Positions 1 to 10,731 of a DNA stretch of 64,000 bases are shown in pieces. Each line of letters starts with the position of its first letter. Positions within the stretch are counted from its first letter, which is position 1. The translations under genes and the position numbers were made by a program. Source of the DNA: Trigonopsis variabilis (lineage: Eukaryota; Ascomycota; Trigonopsidomycetes; Trigonopsidales; Trigonopsidaceae); the NCBI GenBank assembly GCA_003707065.3, contig PPXM03000007.1, forward strand, positions 434,001-498,000, given 5' to 3'. The notes under the pieces were generated by a model. The model was given only the letters and a program-made list of their open reading frames with translations. It was not told the DNA's origin and did not search any database.

Positions 1-216
1 AGCCAAGGTGAAGTCGGTTCCACCTCTCTCTGGCCTCTTGTGACTCTCTGCGTAATCTTTTTGATGTTTCAATGAGCTTTTATACAGGTGCGTAAGCTGT
101 CAACGAATAAACCTCGAAAAAGGAGAAGATCGGGCAAAGTAGAGCTAGTGTGTCAGCGATCCTGTGCGATAAGATCCATTGATTTGATTATTTACAGATA
201 GTGCATAGTGCATGGA

Positions 217-546
217 TTAGTTCTTGTCATTTTTCTCAATAGGAATTCCTCCATTCTCAAAAGGAGCTTCTTTCCGGGCCTCGTCGAGCATATTTCGGAT
301 TCCGTTTCGATCCAGAGCCACCTGAATACATGATTGATACTGTTCCCATACGTCCTGACAAGGATTTTCCAGCTAAAAGTCAGTACTCCAAACGCAGCAC
401 CACTAATTACCCCTTTTCCGGCTAAGAATTCTGGAGTTAGTGGAATGAACAACAAGAAGCGCCTTACTAGTACTATACCACTCATTAAAACATTCATCAT
501 AAGCCTTTTTCTTGTCCGTACATTCCGGGGCAAAGCTTGAGCTCAT
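217..546 (-). CDS. MDM35: Mdm35/TRIAP1-family twin CX9C protein of the mitochondrial intermembrane space
   Basis: Three exons on the minus strand: 468-546, 411-430 (only 20 nt) and 217-372, with introns of 37 and 38 nt, giving about 84 residues. The protein opens MSSSFAPECTDKKKAYDECF, the family signature. Both CX9C pairs are intact, C-TDKKKAYDE-C and C-QDVWEQYQS-C, joined across the splice sites through NEWYSTKFLAGKG. Known role of the family: it partners Ups1/Ups2 (PRELI-like) proteins to carry phosphatidic acid or phosphatidylserine across the intermembrane space and is imported by Mia40 oxidation. The start at 546 was preferred over an in-frame upstream ATG at 603 because the family begins at M-S-(A/S)-S-F-A-P. 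It is divergent from RRP6 with about 180 bp between start codons. Identification is firm; the start is probable. Confidence 0.9.
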
Positions 547-727
547 TGTGAAGACCTTTGGCGAACGATAAAGTGCGACTCGTAGCTTGTTGGAGTTACG
601 CAAGTCAGCTGCTCAATTTAGAGAGGCAACGAAATTGAAAGCAGAGCGAGACGTCGGTTGCACTGCAATTAGAAAGGAACTCTGCAAAAACTAAACTCCC
701 AACCACACTACCAAATTTTTCGTCCCA

Positions 728-3009
728 ATGGACCCCGACCACCTTGTTAAAAGCGTGGCCAAAGTGGTCAAGGATGTCAATACACTGGCATCTAATGATA
801 TCCGTTTCAACAAGACAGTCGACAAGACCTACACCTCTCTCATCGACCAGTCTAGCTTTGATCTATCGGGACTAATTAAGGAGTTTGCTCATTATATCAA
901 GCCAAATTCGTCCTTTCCCGATGATATTGAGGCAAATTGGAATCAGGTTCAGGAGATGACTGATTTACTACTTGAGAAGACGGTAAGATCAAACAAGCGG
1001 CCCCTGATGCTAACCAGTAGGACATTATACTAGATAATTTAACCAACAAGAACAAGACGGCAGCTGTATCAAACACTAGTCACTATCAAGGCTTAGCTCC
1101 GCACCTCAGGAAGGCTAATATTTTGAGGCCTCAGCTTCGATTCCGTCGACGATTCGATAACCGATTAAACGTACCGTTCCGGCCTGTCTTGACTGAGAAA
1201 CCGAACGGAGTAGTAAATCTAGACTCGTCTCTCAATATAATTCGACCTGATGAAGGAATAGAATACTACGAAAACCCTTACAAGAACGAAATAATGACGT
1301 TGGACTACCCAGACCAAGTTTTCAAGATAAAATCGTCCCAATCACCTCAGCCTTGGGGAAAGACAAAGCCAATGTGGGTCGATGATTTAGACAAACTTGG
1401 GGAGATGCTCCAAGACTTGCGCCAAGCTACTGAGCTAGCGGTGGATCTGGAACACCATGACTATCGATCTTACGAAGGAATTGTATGTCTAATGCAAATA
1501 AGCACAAGAGAAAATGACTACCTTATCGACACGCTCGCTCTTCACGACGACCTCGAGTGCCTGAATGAAGTTTTCACTGACCCTAAGATTCTCAAAGTCT
1601 TCCATGGTGCTTTTATGGATATTATGTGGCTCCAGCGTGACTTTGGATTGTACATCGTCAGCTTGTTCGATACGTTTGTTGCGTCGAAGGCTTTAGGATT
1701 ACCTGGCCATGGCCTTGCCTTCTTGTTGACGCATTATGCCAACTTTGAGACGTCCAAAAAGTACCAATTGGCAGACTGGAGGATCCGTCCTTTACCGGAG
1801 GAGATGTCAAGCTATGCCCAGAGCGATACGCACTTTCTACTCTATATCTACGACCAAATGCGAAACGAGATCCTTAACAAGGAGAAAACTGGCAAGAACG
1901 ACCCCGAGAAAATGCGACGGGTTCTGGCGCAGTCTCGCAAAGTGGCCGCTCAACATTTTGTACCCAGCCAATACGATGAGCAGAATGGCCTCTATGGTAA
2001 AGGTGGTGGTTGGGCTGATGTGGCGCGCAAATACTCTCTCAACCGTGGGGAAATTGTCGCTTTAAGAAAGCTTCATAAATGGAGAAACGAAATGGCAAGG
2101 CGGAATGATGAGAGTGAACGCTATGTCATGTCTAACCAATTCATGATCGCTTTAGTGAAAGGATTGCCTACTGACTCTACTGAGATCCTCAAAGCTTCTG
2201 GATCAGGAATTGTCCCAGATCTAGTGAGGGACAATGCTTCTGAGCTTGCGTCGCTGATATCCGAGGCTAAAAAGGAAATCGCAGCGATGGGCGACAATTC
2301 TGGACCGCCAGATGCTCTCCAATCGCGACAATCGCCCGAAAAGGTCAAAGAAAAAGTCACAGATGCGCTTGAATCTGACACTGTCAGCGATCAGTATAAC
2401 CACATCCTGGCCGAGCGCCTACAGTCCTGTCGACAGTTGTTTGCTGGATTGAAACCTGCGCCAGCTCGCGCAACGGTGATGCTAAAGGATGTCTCACTGA
2501 CGGAGAAGAACCCGGTGCTGCCAAAGAACATGCATGGTCTCGCTCTGATGGTGCCTGTGCCCCCGTTGGCAAATGAAGACAAAGGCGATGGAGACAATAC
2601 AGATAAAGCACAAAGCATAGAGGAGGAGCAAGTGAGGTCTACGAATAAAGACGAAACGGGAGAAGGAAACAAGCAAGACGCCGAAGGATCTGCCGATAAA
2701 TATGACGGTGTCTTTGTTCTAAAGAAGACCGCGGGAAGCGACGCTCTGATCAGTCAAGCACTACAAGGCGACGAGAGCGGAGGCCAAGTTCTCACTGAGA
2801 CGAGTGGTAAGAAGAAGAAAAAGAAGGGCAAAGGCACCGGCCAAGCGGTTGACTATGACGTCTTAATGAAAGAGAGCCAAATGCTTGAAGCTCGTCGCCC
2901 CAAAGAGAATAAACGCAAGTTTGACCCGTACAAGGACCAAGAGCGGAAAGAGAAGGGAGTAAAGAAGCATAAAGTAACGGGAGCCAAGAGTGGAGTGTTC
3001 AAGTCTTAG
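728..3009 (+). CDS. RRP6: Rrp6/EXOSC10 nuclear exosome 3'-5' exoribonuclease
   Basis: Two exons, 728-982 and 1021-3009, with a 38-nt intron, giving about 747 residues (yeast Rrp6 has 733). Exon 1 is the PMC2NT-like N-terminal domain that in yeast binds the Rrp47 cofactor. The DEDD-Y catalytic set is complete: D227 and E229 in VDLEHHDYRSYEG, D285 in FHGAFMDIMW, and Y350/D354 in YAQSDTHFLLY. An HRDC domain follows around residue 415 (LRKLHKWRNEMARRNDESER), then a lysine-rich tail with KKKKKKGKG that looks like a nuclear localisation or exosome-lasso region. Known role: trimming of rRNA, snRNA and snoRNA and nuclear RNA decay. The intron end at 1020 is the acceptor that keeps frame; branch-like GCTAAC lies just before it. 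Confidence 0.93.
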
Positions 3010-3701
3010 ACGCCTTTCTTTGATTGGATTTGGTTGCAAATCACTGACGTGCTGGCATTGTGAGCAAGCCTAGCACTTGTTTTCGCGATGATGAGCCTGG
3101 GTCCATCACCCGAGGAATGTATTATATGTGTACGATAGAATGCGATGAGCATGGGTTTGCTATGACAATGGCAAGAAATGTGATATCTATAAGCGATATG
3201 AATGATCTATTAATAGTTCAGGTTTACGGTCGCTGAGCCAACTAAGTAAGTTGCGGGGTGTCCCAATAATCCATTGTGACGGTCAAGAGGAGATTAGGAG
3301 CTTGAACGCGGCAGGACGGATGAAATTCAAAATGGTAGTTATAGTTCAATATAACCTAAGGTAAATTAGCTTATAAACAGCCCACAAGAACGTAAGTTTT
3401 CTTTTGATAAAGACCAGGGTCTAGAAGGTCCAACGCAAGGAGTGCGGCGCTAAGATAAACACGCCGGCGACAGGAGAACGGCGCGGGAAGGGGAGATTTT
3501 TTCGTCAGAAAAAAGCCAGGAGAAAGCTAGAGGTATAGACGATGTAAAGAGCGTAAGATAACGAAGAAAGCAGAGAAATAACGCATCATTGTGATGAAAA
3601 TATATGGCCTCAAGGGCAGTCCAAGAGGTTGGATAATATCCTAGGCAACCACCATCACTCGTCGCGTTCATATCATTTTGCTGTCTTGTTGATTAAAAAG
3701 G
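3010..3701. other. Intergenic, 692 bp, between RRP6 and the Ras-GAP gene
   Basis: No coding exon, RNA gene or repeat could be supported. It should hold the RRP6 3' end and the promoter and 5' UTR of the Ras-GAP gene. Open frames on the minus strand here are short and resemble no family I know. Confidence 0.5.
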
Positions 3702-5800
3702 ATGCCTCATCCGAGGAATGAACCAATGTATACGTTTGATACGAAATTATACCATAGTGAGTACCAGCAGGAGGAGTAAGTGCTGACAGGTCAAGGACTA
3801 TGTACCGCTCACCAATTGCGACTGGCAGTGAGAGAAACCCGACGACGAAATTGTGGATTAGAACGACAAGTACGAGAATTAGACAAAGAGATAGCCCTGA
3901 TAGTACGACATAGAATGGATAGACGACAAGTAAGAGGCGCATTTTTGGGGTTTGTGGCTAACTTGGAGCCCTACGGAGACGAGACATGGAATTGGGGAAA
4001 GCGTATGACAGTACGTCGTTTGAGAAATCAGTTCGCTAACTTGTACTTAGGCCTTAGGAAGCCTAGCAGAGATTTTAGTCACTGAGCCGCGAATTCTGGC
4101 CTTGACTGCTCAGAATCTGTCCGGACAGGACTTGGACATGTTTGTAGAAATCGTCATGTTGACCCTCTTCAAGAGCGATTCCGGGTCTCATCAGGACTAT
4201 TTGTTACTGAGTATTTTACGGGTGAGTAAAGATTTGTTGGGCGATTCTAACCAGCCTACAGTTGATCATGAGCAATGAATTGAGTGCTTTACCGGAAGCT
4301 TCTCTGCTACTACGGTCGTCTACACCAACCAGTAAGGTTCTAATGGCTTATACTAGGCAGAAAGCTGGACAGGAGTACTTGAAGAAAGTTCTTGGTGGCC
4401 ATATAGCCAAGATCATGGCCATCCAGGAGAACCTGGAGATAAATCCCGTCAAGGTCTCTGCCGAGATTTTCCACAAGTCATCTGGGGACGCTCATCAAGA
4501 TCCAGAGATCCAGGAGATTGTCAGGCAACGCTCTGAGAAATTGCTGCAGCTTGCTTCAGAGATCTGGTCAACCATTTCATCCTCGTTGGATGATGTTCCT
4601 TACGGTATCAGATGGATTGCTAAACAGATTAAGCTCCTCGCTGCTCGTAAACGTCTTGATTCCTGCCCAGAATCTTTGACTCCTTATATAGGAGCTTTCT
4701 TTTTCTTGCGATATATCAATCCCGCCATCGCTATGCCTGAATCATACCAACTCACTCCTGTTCTCCCTTCGCGGGCTTCAGACTCGTCTTACAACTCTTC
4801 TAGTGCTTCATCAGGGTCAGGGCTGGGAGCGGGCAATACCGCTTTAGTCTATATTGCCAAGATTTTACAAGGATTAATGAATCAAACTTCGTTCAGAGAA
4901 GGGCACATGCAGGTGTTTAATCCATGGCTGACTGAAAACCAAAAAGACGCGTCAGCTTTCCTATTGAATCTGTGCGACGTGGGCGATTTTTACGACATGA
5001 CGGAACCCCAAGGGCTTTCTTCAGGCTCATCCATCACTATCCTTGCTCAAGACCTTTACAATATCTTTCCTTTTGTCGAGAATTCATTACCGGACATTAA
5101 AGCCTATGTTGATCTATTCAGAGCTGCCGAACTGGACGAGATCTTCTCCTCAGCGGGCTCCATTTCTCCGGGGCCTTTGTCCAACGACATGTCTGAGTTT
5201 GCAAAGGCTTCCCTAAACCAATACATCAGTTTGACTGTCACCTATGCCGACATCGAGGGATGGTCATTGACGAGCCTTGATTCTTGTCGCAACGAGCACC
5301 TCTGCTTCCTCCGAGCTACCACGCTACTTGCCGGTCTCTTGCGAGCGATTGATCAAGCGACCGACGTCAGCTTAGATTTAGACGCGTTATTTGAAAGCGC
5401 CGAGCGATCGCAGAATCCCTACCTGATCGATGTGGCAAGAGAATGCTCCGCTCTAATTGGTGGCTTTCGAGAGTCGGATCCAAAACAAGTGTATCTGCTC
5501 GCACAAGAAGCCCTGAGTGAAGCGAAGCGGGTAGAATATAAAAAGTCTGAGCTCAAACGCGAGTCAGAGACGTTGGAGACCCTCTTGTCCCAAGCCAGGA
5601 TGTATGAACACGATCTTCTTGAAAGGATCAAGGCCTACAGATCATACATCGACCATAGCGACATCAAGGACGACACACCCAAGCAGAAGCGCCGGGAAGG
5701 TTTAATCATTCGACCGACTTTTCCCACCAGCATTTTGATGGATTGGCCGTTGCGAAGCCGGGCGGAAGACTCTCACAGTCAACTCAGTGCCCAGCATTAA
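3702..5800 (+). CDS. Ras GTPase-activating protein (RasGAP domain plus RasGAP C-terminal domain)
   Basis: Five exons proposed: 3702-3756, 3790-3929, 3969-4010, 4051-4221 and 4262-5800; introns are 33, 39, 40 and 40 nt; about 648 residues. The domain runs from ALGSLAEILVTEP through LLRSSTPTSKVL, whose Arg (about residue 154) fits the arginine finger, to FLRYINPAIAMPE (about 284-292), the hallmark FLR motif. A RasGAP_C region with a coiled tail follows. Residues 25-65 (RQVRELDKEIALIVRHR) resemble the helix before the domain in fungal GAPs such as fission yeast Gap1. Likely role: switching off Ras in growth or mating signalling. The first exon is the least certain part; the 39-nt third intron is a multiple of three, so it could be retained without breaking the frame. 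Confidence 0.85.
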
Positions 5801-6100
5801 GATAGTGTTGGTAGTGTATTTTCGGCGTTTTTCTTGTTTTTTTTCTTCTTTGTATCATAGTGTACATTAGCGGTGGTATTCTATCGTAGCAAGCCAGCCT
5901 CTATTGGCCAAGTGGATCTCCCAGATCGCCTTCAAGGTATTCGAAACTCTTTCGAAACTAAGCTTCTATTTATGGTGACGATGAACTCCTGAAAAGAACT
6001 TGGTTCGCAGCCTAATATCGTCTACTCACTGGGTTACTCAACCCACCAGATCGTTGCGCTGTCTGCTCTCAGGGTTAGATCTAGTGATGCCGCGAGAAGA
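5801..6100. other. Intergenic, 300 bp, Ras-GAP 3' end and DUF1308 promoter
   Basis: No gene seen. A T-rich tract at about 5820-5850, just after the Ras-GAP stop, would suit a 3' UTR or polyadenylation region. The rest is the presumed promoter of the following gene. Confidence 0.4.
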
Positions 6101-7321
6101 ATGGAACATGGACGAGCCAGTAGGTTAATCAAGGAGATTGAGCAATTCCAGTGGCCTAGGATTTGGGGGTACGAGCAAGATGAAGCGGAGATGACTCGAT
6201 TCACAAATCAGTTCCGGCGCGAGCGAGATCGAGTTGAAGAATTGGAGAGAAGAGCCGGCTTTGGTGACGCAAGCGCCATCGAAGAACTCATGTTTAGTAA
6301 TTTAAGTCATTATGAACGGGTGTGGCAGCAAGCAAAAGGAGTGCCTGGACTCGTTCGCATCAATGACAGGATCAGTTCAAATGACGGTACTATTACTATA
6401 GTGGGAGACATGGGAAAACTGTGGATTAAATACTGCAGCATCAGCAAAGAAGATATCACCCAGGAGCAGGAGAAATATCCGTCAAAGGCTATGTTAGATC
6501 TCCCTTGTCTTGCGTCGGTGGTGCGAGTTATGGCGGCTCACGAGGAAATTGTCATGTCTAGTGGGTTTCACATTGATTTATGTCTCCACTTTATAAAGTT
6601 AGAGAGCTTGCCAAAAGACCTCCAAGAGCTGGGTGAAGGCGTTCGTGTCTTCAATGGCAGAGAGGTGATGATCTGGCCAAAGATGGGCGACGATGAGTAT
6701 CTGAGGAGTCTTTTGACTGATGAAATTAACTTGGATGTCACAGCGGTTGTGCTGATGGTTTCTGATGTCTTATTTTATGCCGAGAATGACCCAGACACAC
6801 TGCGAGCGCTGCTAGATGGCCAATATCTTCGTTATGGGGGTTGGTCTGCGTTGAAATCTCCACAGAATCCGCTGGTCCTACAGATAAAAGAGGAGTTGAA
6901 TGAAGTTGCGGGCAAAAGCTCGACATTGGGCCGGATAACCTCCCTTTTGGCGGGCAAACGGCTGGTGTGTACAAGGTTAGCCTACCAAAAAGCTTTAACC
7001 TTGTGCGAATTAAATGGTAGCGCACGTGAAAAAGCACGACTCGCTCTTGTCAATGACCATACGTTGGAATGGGACGTTGGGCGCTATAAAAGCGTTGTCC
7101 ATATAGTCGACGATGTTGGAAATGCAGTTGATTTGGGACGATTGGATCCACATGATGTCTTCAAGCTCGGTCTTGGAAGGGACATTGTTACGTTGACCTG
7201 CAATTCAAGCCTCAAGTCGAAGCTGAAAACCAGGAACCCCGGGGATTTCTATCAAGTGACCCGCCGAATTCTAGTTTTATCTCCTCGATCTCTCATCGGA
7301 GATCTCATTCCAGCGGATTAG
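6101..7321 (+). CDS. DUF1308-family protein (C7orf25-like)
   Basis: Single exon of 406 residues. The most telling stretch is INLDVTAVVLMVSDV (about residue 210), like the conserved NLD(V/I)T core of DUF1308 proteins. The first half holds a charged helix (RFTNQFRRERDRVEELERRA) of the sort found in human C7orf25. The end contains LVLSPRSLIGDL. The molecular function of the family is not established as far as I know. No signal peptide or membrane segment is visible, so it is probably soluble. The start at 6101 is the first ATG of the frame; an upstream exon cannot be excluded. Confidence 0.7.
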   Translation: MEHGRASRLIKEIEQFQWPRIWGYEQDEAEMTRFTNQFRRERDRVEELERRAGFGDASAIEELMFSNLSHYERVWQQAKGVPGLVRINDRISSNDGTITIVGDMGKLWIKYCSISKEDITQEQEKYPSKAMLDLPCLASVVRVMAAHEEIVMSSGFHIDLCLHFIKLESLPKDLQELGEGVRVFNGREVMIWPKMGDDEYLRSLLTDEINLDVTAVVLMVSDVLFYAENDPDTLRALLDGQYLRYGGWSALKSPQNPLVLQIKEELNEVAGKSSTLGRITSLLAGKRLVCTRLAYQKALTLCELNGSAREKARLALVNDHTLEWDVGRYKSVVHIVDDVGNAVDLGRLDPHDVFKLGLGRDIVTLTCNSSLKSKLKTRNPGDFYQVTRRILVLSPRSLIGDLIPAD

Positions 7322-7532
7322 TGACTACAGAAACGGAAGGAGCTCAATCTGCAGGTGGAGTTTGTGGTAAAGCGATCAAGTTAGTCTTATAGAGATCCAA
7401 ACTGAAAGATAAGTTAGCCTACAAATAAAAAAGAACAAATAAACACTCCAGGTATTCAAGCACAATCTCCCACCAAACTCCACCAATGACCTTCCACCAT
7501 GAGTCACGCCAAGGACCTACCCACTCCCGCGC

Positions 7533-7991
7533 TCAGACCTTACAAGCATCTAGATCTTCCTTATTAAGATGTATATCATGCACCTGATGAGTCTCCCGGA
7601 ACTTCTGTGCATCCCCAGGCTCCGTAGATTGACAAGACATCATCGACTGAAGAAACGAGGACCCAAACAATTCCGAGTTCCACACAAAGCCTTGAGACGC
7701 TCGGATCGATAGATTAACTTCTCCGTATTCACACACGTTATACACATTGAACGACCTCATCGAATCCGACAGGAAGGACGGGCTCCGACGTTTCACCGGC
7801 TCTTCAGCTTCGCCTGCACTCTCGTCATCACTCTCAACCGCAGAGTCAAACGTAGCAAATGATAAACTCGATGAAGCCAAAATGGAATTTTGAGAGCCCA
7901 CGCTAGGGATGATAGTCAGTGAGTAGCGCCGGCCGGTTTGAGGGTTCACTTTGACTCGCGTGGTCATGGTTGGTTGCCTGCTTGCCATCAT
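7533..7991 (-). CDS. Unassigned small protein with a GFVWNSELF motif
   Basis: I do not recognise this gene. A single open frame gives up to 152 residues. Visible features are a basic N-terminus (TRVKVNPQTGRRYSLTIIPS), an acidic serine patch around residues 50-62 (ESDDESAGEAEEP), a possible phosphorylation cluster KRRSPSFLSDS, and an aromatic C-terminal half with SIRASQGFVWNSELF. No membrane segment is seen. The frame starts with tandem ATGs at 7991; the third in-frame ATG (MTTRVKVN) is an equally good start. An overlapping frame with its own ATG at 8103 cannot be spliced in frame with GT..AG sites. The composition looks like a real, partly disordered protein rather than chance. Confidence 0.55.
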   Translation of the reverse strand: MMASRQPTMTTRVKVNPQTGRRYSLTIIPSVGSQNSILASSSLSFATFDSAVESDDESAGEAEEPVKRRSPSFLSDSMRSFNVYNVCEYGEVNLSIRASQGFVWNSELFGSSFLQSMMSCQSTEPGDAQKFRETHQVHDIHLNKEDLDACKV

Positions 7992-8379
7992 TGGGATATG
8001 ACACTCCCACTTGTATCAGCGTATCGGCGCTCATCCCGATAAGCTGATCTCCGGAAACGGCATGCCTTATAACCGGATCGACGCTCTGGTCATAGGAGCG
8101 CATTGGACTCTCTTGTGTCGCTCACGTATAAGGTGCTAACGAAAATAGAATGATCGTTGGTATACGATAGGTATTTGAGCGATTACGCAAGTCCGTCATA
8201 GAGGCAGGATTCTTCAAAGTTGGCTGCTCCAGCTGAGGAATATGCAGTAAAAAAACAAAAAAGAATGATAGTATTATAAACGGTGGCTTGTTCTTTTCTT
8301 TTTCTGGAGTTTGATTGATGGCCTCTGACGTAAGCATATTATGCTCCTATAGGTAAAATACCTTTTACTGTCGAGTTTT
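7992..8379. other. Intergenic, 388 bp, upstream of the unassigned gene and of tRNA-Ala
   Basis: Contains the presumed promoter of the minus-strand gene ending at 7533 and the 5' flank of the tRNA. The minus-strand open frames at 8122-8337 and 8274-8474 are rejected; the second overlaps the tRNA itself. Confidence 0.4.
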
Positions 8380-8465
8380 GGGCATGTGGCGCAGTTGGTA
8401 GTCGCGCCACATTTGCATTCGTGCAAATCTTGTGGAGGTCTTCGGTTCAAACCCGGACTTGTCCA
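8380..8465 (+). tRNA. tRNA-Ala, anticodon TGC, with a 12-nt intron
   Basis: Acceptor strand GGGCATG pairs with CTTGTCC plus discriminator A at 8465, with one T-T mismatch at 6:67. The G3:U70 wobble, the alanine identity element, is present. The D arm is GCGC with loop AGTTGGTAGTC. The T arm is TTCGG-TTCAAAC-CCGGA. The anticodon stem CCACA (8407-8411) pairs with TGTGG (8431-8435). The loop reads TT-TGC-A, then an insert at 8418-8429 in the usual place one base after the anticodon. The body closely resembles yeast tRNA-Ala (GGGCGUGUGGCG). It supplies alanine at GCA, and by wobble GCG, codons. Confidence 0.9.
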
Positions 8466-8479
8466 ATTTCTCACCTCAA

Positions 8480-8487
8480 TTTTTTTT
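8480..8487 (+). terminator. RNA polymerase III T-run after tRNA-Ala
   Basis: Eight consecutive T residues begin 15 bp after the tRNA 3' end, the expected Pol III termination signal. Confidence 0.7.
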
Positions 8488-8630
8488 GCTTTTCTTGATC
8501 AAGTGCTTTAATTCTTGCCCTTTTTAAGTTTATTTTTCTTGATTTTGTGTACTTACGTGCTTCGCAGCTAACAAACTCGAGCCTTCTGAATAGTGTAACG
8601 CTGTAGTGCAATCTGATCTGTTTACCTGAA

Positions 8631-8642
8631 GACGCGCCAAAG
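8631..8642. promoter_or_regulatory. E2F/MBF-like site upstream of NSL1
   Basis: GACGCGCCAAAG lies about 33 bp upstream of the NSL1 ATG. Read on the minus strand it is CTTTGGCGCGTC, close to the TTTSGCGC E2F consensus and related to the fungal MCB family. Regulation by an S-phase factor is an inference from the motif and the gene's kinetochore role. Confidence 0.35.
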
Positions 8643-8674
8643 TCTTCAAGTGCCCGTTTGCATAATATTTGACT

Positions 8675-9332
8675 ATGGATCTTTCGGCATCACATAACCA
8701 GCTTGAGCTGGTGAGTCCCGATTTTATTTATTTATATCGGACTATGCTGGAACACGCCGAGCAAGCTGTGTCGAACAAGCTTGAAGGGTCTAACGATAAC
8801 AAGCAACTCGCTGAGAACGTCAAGGCGTGGGTGAAAGAGGTAGGCAGCGTGTATGGAGCGTGCTAATAGTACAGTTCTTGGATGATACGTTTGACATTGT
8901 GAGGCAGAATGTGTCGATTGACGGTGAGGTTGGGAAGCAGGTTGATTTCGAGGCTCAGGAAGGTAAGCAAAATAGAGAGAGAAAAGGAGCTAATACAAAG
9001 AAATGGAGGCATTTGATTTGGCGCTGAATGATCGGGTGAGAGAGAAGTTTGCCGAGGTGGACGAATTGACTACGGCTGTCACAGATATGAGGAAGAAACA
9101 GCCCAAGATTGCGGTGGAAGCATATAAAAAGAAGGTCGCAGATGAACTTGAGGAATTGAAGGCATCGAGTCCTGGTCGGGAGGAGCCTTTGCCCTTGGTG
9201 CTAGAGCTAAGGCAGGACAGCGCTGACGACTACAAGACTCTTCTTGAGGAGCTCGAACAGTTACGGACGCTCGTGCCTGACGCTCAGGCTCTGCTGGAGA
9301 GGGCCATTGAGCAGTCCAAGGTACTGCAATGA
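8675..9332 (+). CDS. NSL1: Kinetochore Mis12/MIND complex subunit Nsl1/Mis14
   Basis: Three exons, 8675-8839, 8875-8962 and 9001-9332, with introns of 35 and 38 nt, both containing GCTAAT just before the AG; about 194 residues. The key block FDLALNDRVREKF followed by ELTTAVTDMRKKQP matches the conserved centre of Mis14/Nsl1 proteins. The remainder is predicted helical and charged, ending in a heptad-like LLEELEQLRTLVPDAQALLE. Known role: structural subunit of the MIND complex that links CENP-C-bound chromatin to the Ndc80 complex. The ATG at 8675 is the first in frame. SEC14 lies convergent, about 90 bp past the stop. Identification rests on a short family motif, so it is good but not certain. 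Confidence 0.75.
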
Positions 9333-9425
9333 ATGGAATGGATAGAAAGGCTAGGCAAGACACCTAGCCAAGGATCAAGGGAAAACAAGTAAATTATCTA
9401 GGAAACAAGGCTTAAGTTCTCCAAC

Positions 9426-10731
9426 TTAATGATGATGATGCCCAGCTTTGGCGATAGCGGCCATTTCTGCTTGCGCCAGTTCAGGGTTCTCTTGAGTGTA
9501 TCGTCGAGCATACTCTGCCGACGAAAGACTCTCGCCTTCGGGGCCGATATACTCGGGATCATGCCACGGGCCTGCATCAGATAGCTCGCACCCCTCAGCA
9601 CAGTCACAAGCGCCACCAAACTTCTTTGGCAGGTTCTCGGCTGGAATTTGTTTTAGCAGCTCTGACTTGTAGCTCGAGCTAAGAATGAAGATCTTTTCGA
9701 CCGTGACGGGGTCTAAGAGGGGACGGATAATCTTGAAGGCGGTAGCGAATCCAAAAGGAGCGTTGATCATGTAGAACTTACCCATGCGCTCAGGGTAATA
9801 ATTCTGACCAATATATGAAGCTTCTCGGATGTAATGGAACACACTGTTGATGGCATAGAGACCCACTCCCTTGAGATCCATGATCGTGCATGAAGTCTCC
9901 ACCAGTTTGCCGGCCTTTCTCGAGCATGCCGGCAGACGGTAGGCAGTAAAAGTCTCGTATTCCCAGACCAAATTCTTCAAAAGACGATCAAAGGTCGTGA
10001 TTTTATACATTTTTTTTAAATCCACCGCTCCCAATTGCTCGATATAGACTGGCCGGCCATCCTTATCAGTTTTATGATAATATTGAGGGTAGTACTTTGA
10101 CACCTCGATCTTCTCGATGAAATGGAAATCCTCAATGATCGTATTAGCGCCAAAGTCCGCCCGCCATTTCTCACAAGCAGTAAACATCTCCTTGGCCTTG
10201 GCAACATCAAACTTTCGAGCCCGAAGAAATCGTAACTATAAACAAAGATGTGATTAATCCCTATCCATCCAGTGTCAACTTACCAAATTGGCATCGTCAA
10301 GACGATCCTTATATCCTTCTTCCTCCAATTCGCTCCGGATTTGCTCTAAAGCCTCCTCTTGCTCCGGAGACAAATTCCCGGGAAACCCAAGCGGAGCGTC
10401 CGGTCCATAAGTCTGAGGATAAGTACTATTTGTCGTTAGTTGTCGTCCGATCGACCCCTCAAAGAAAAAATTGTCAAGGTCCTCCGCGTCCTCATCAGCT
10501 ACATAAATCCTTTCTTTTCCTAGCTAATAAATTGGTCGCCTTTTAGAATTTCCATCCTTGGTCGGCTCGCGCTCTCCATCCTCGCGTCGATAGCCAAAAT
10601 CAGACCAATCTGCCTCGCCCTGTCGTCTCGAAACCATTCTTTCGCTTGGGAACCACGAGGAGCCTGCTCTCTCTTACCTTATATCCTATCCGTTAGTGAA
10701 ATTGGTTCCGTTGTGTCGAGCTTACTGCCAT
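9426..10731 (-). CDS. SEC14: Sec14 phosphatidylinositol/phosphatidylcholine transfer protein
   Basis: The body is unmistakable. Exon 10284-10425 ([17 protein letters not shown]) and exon 9426-10235 ([18 protein letters not shown]) join over a 48-nt intron. CRAL-TRIO motifs follow yeast Sec14 closely: [17 protein letters not shown] is here [17 protein letters not shown], then [24 protein letters not shown] and [19 protein letters not shown]. The 5' end is less sure. A model that keeps frame uses exon 10726-10731 (ATGGCA), a 40-nt intron, an 8-nt exon 10678-10685 and a 252-nt intron, giving MADISTYPQ and about 321 residues (yeast 304). The C-terminus ends naturally in four histidines. Known role: coordinating lipid metabolism at the Golgi for secretion. 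Confidence 0.88.

Noticed and set aside
3450-3942. Minus-strand hydrophobic frames opposite the start of the Ras-GAP gene
   Set aside because: No family resemblance, and they overlap well-supported Ras-GAP exons on the other strand.
7903-8103. 66-codon minus-strand frame with its own ATG upstream of the unassigned gene
   Set aside because: All its GT sites fall in a phase that cannot join the downstream frame, so it cannot be shown to be its first exon.
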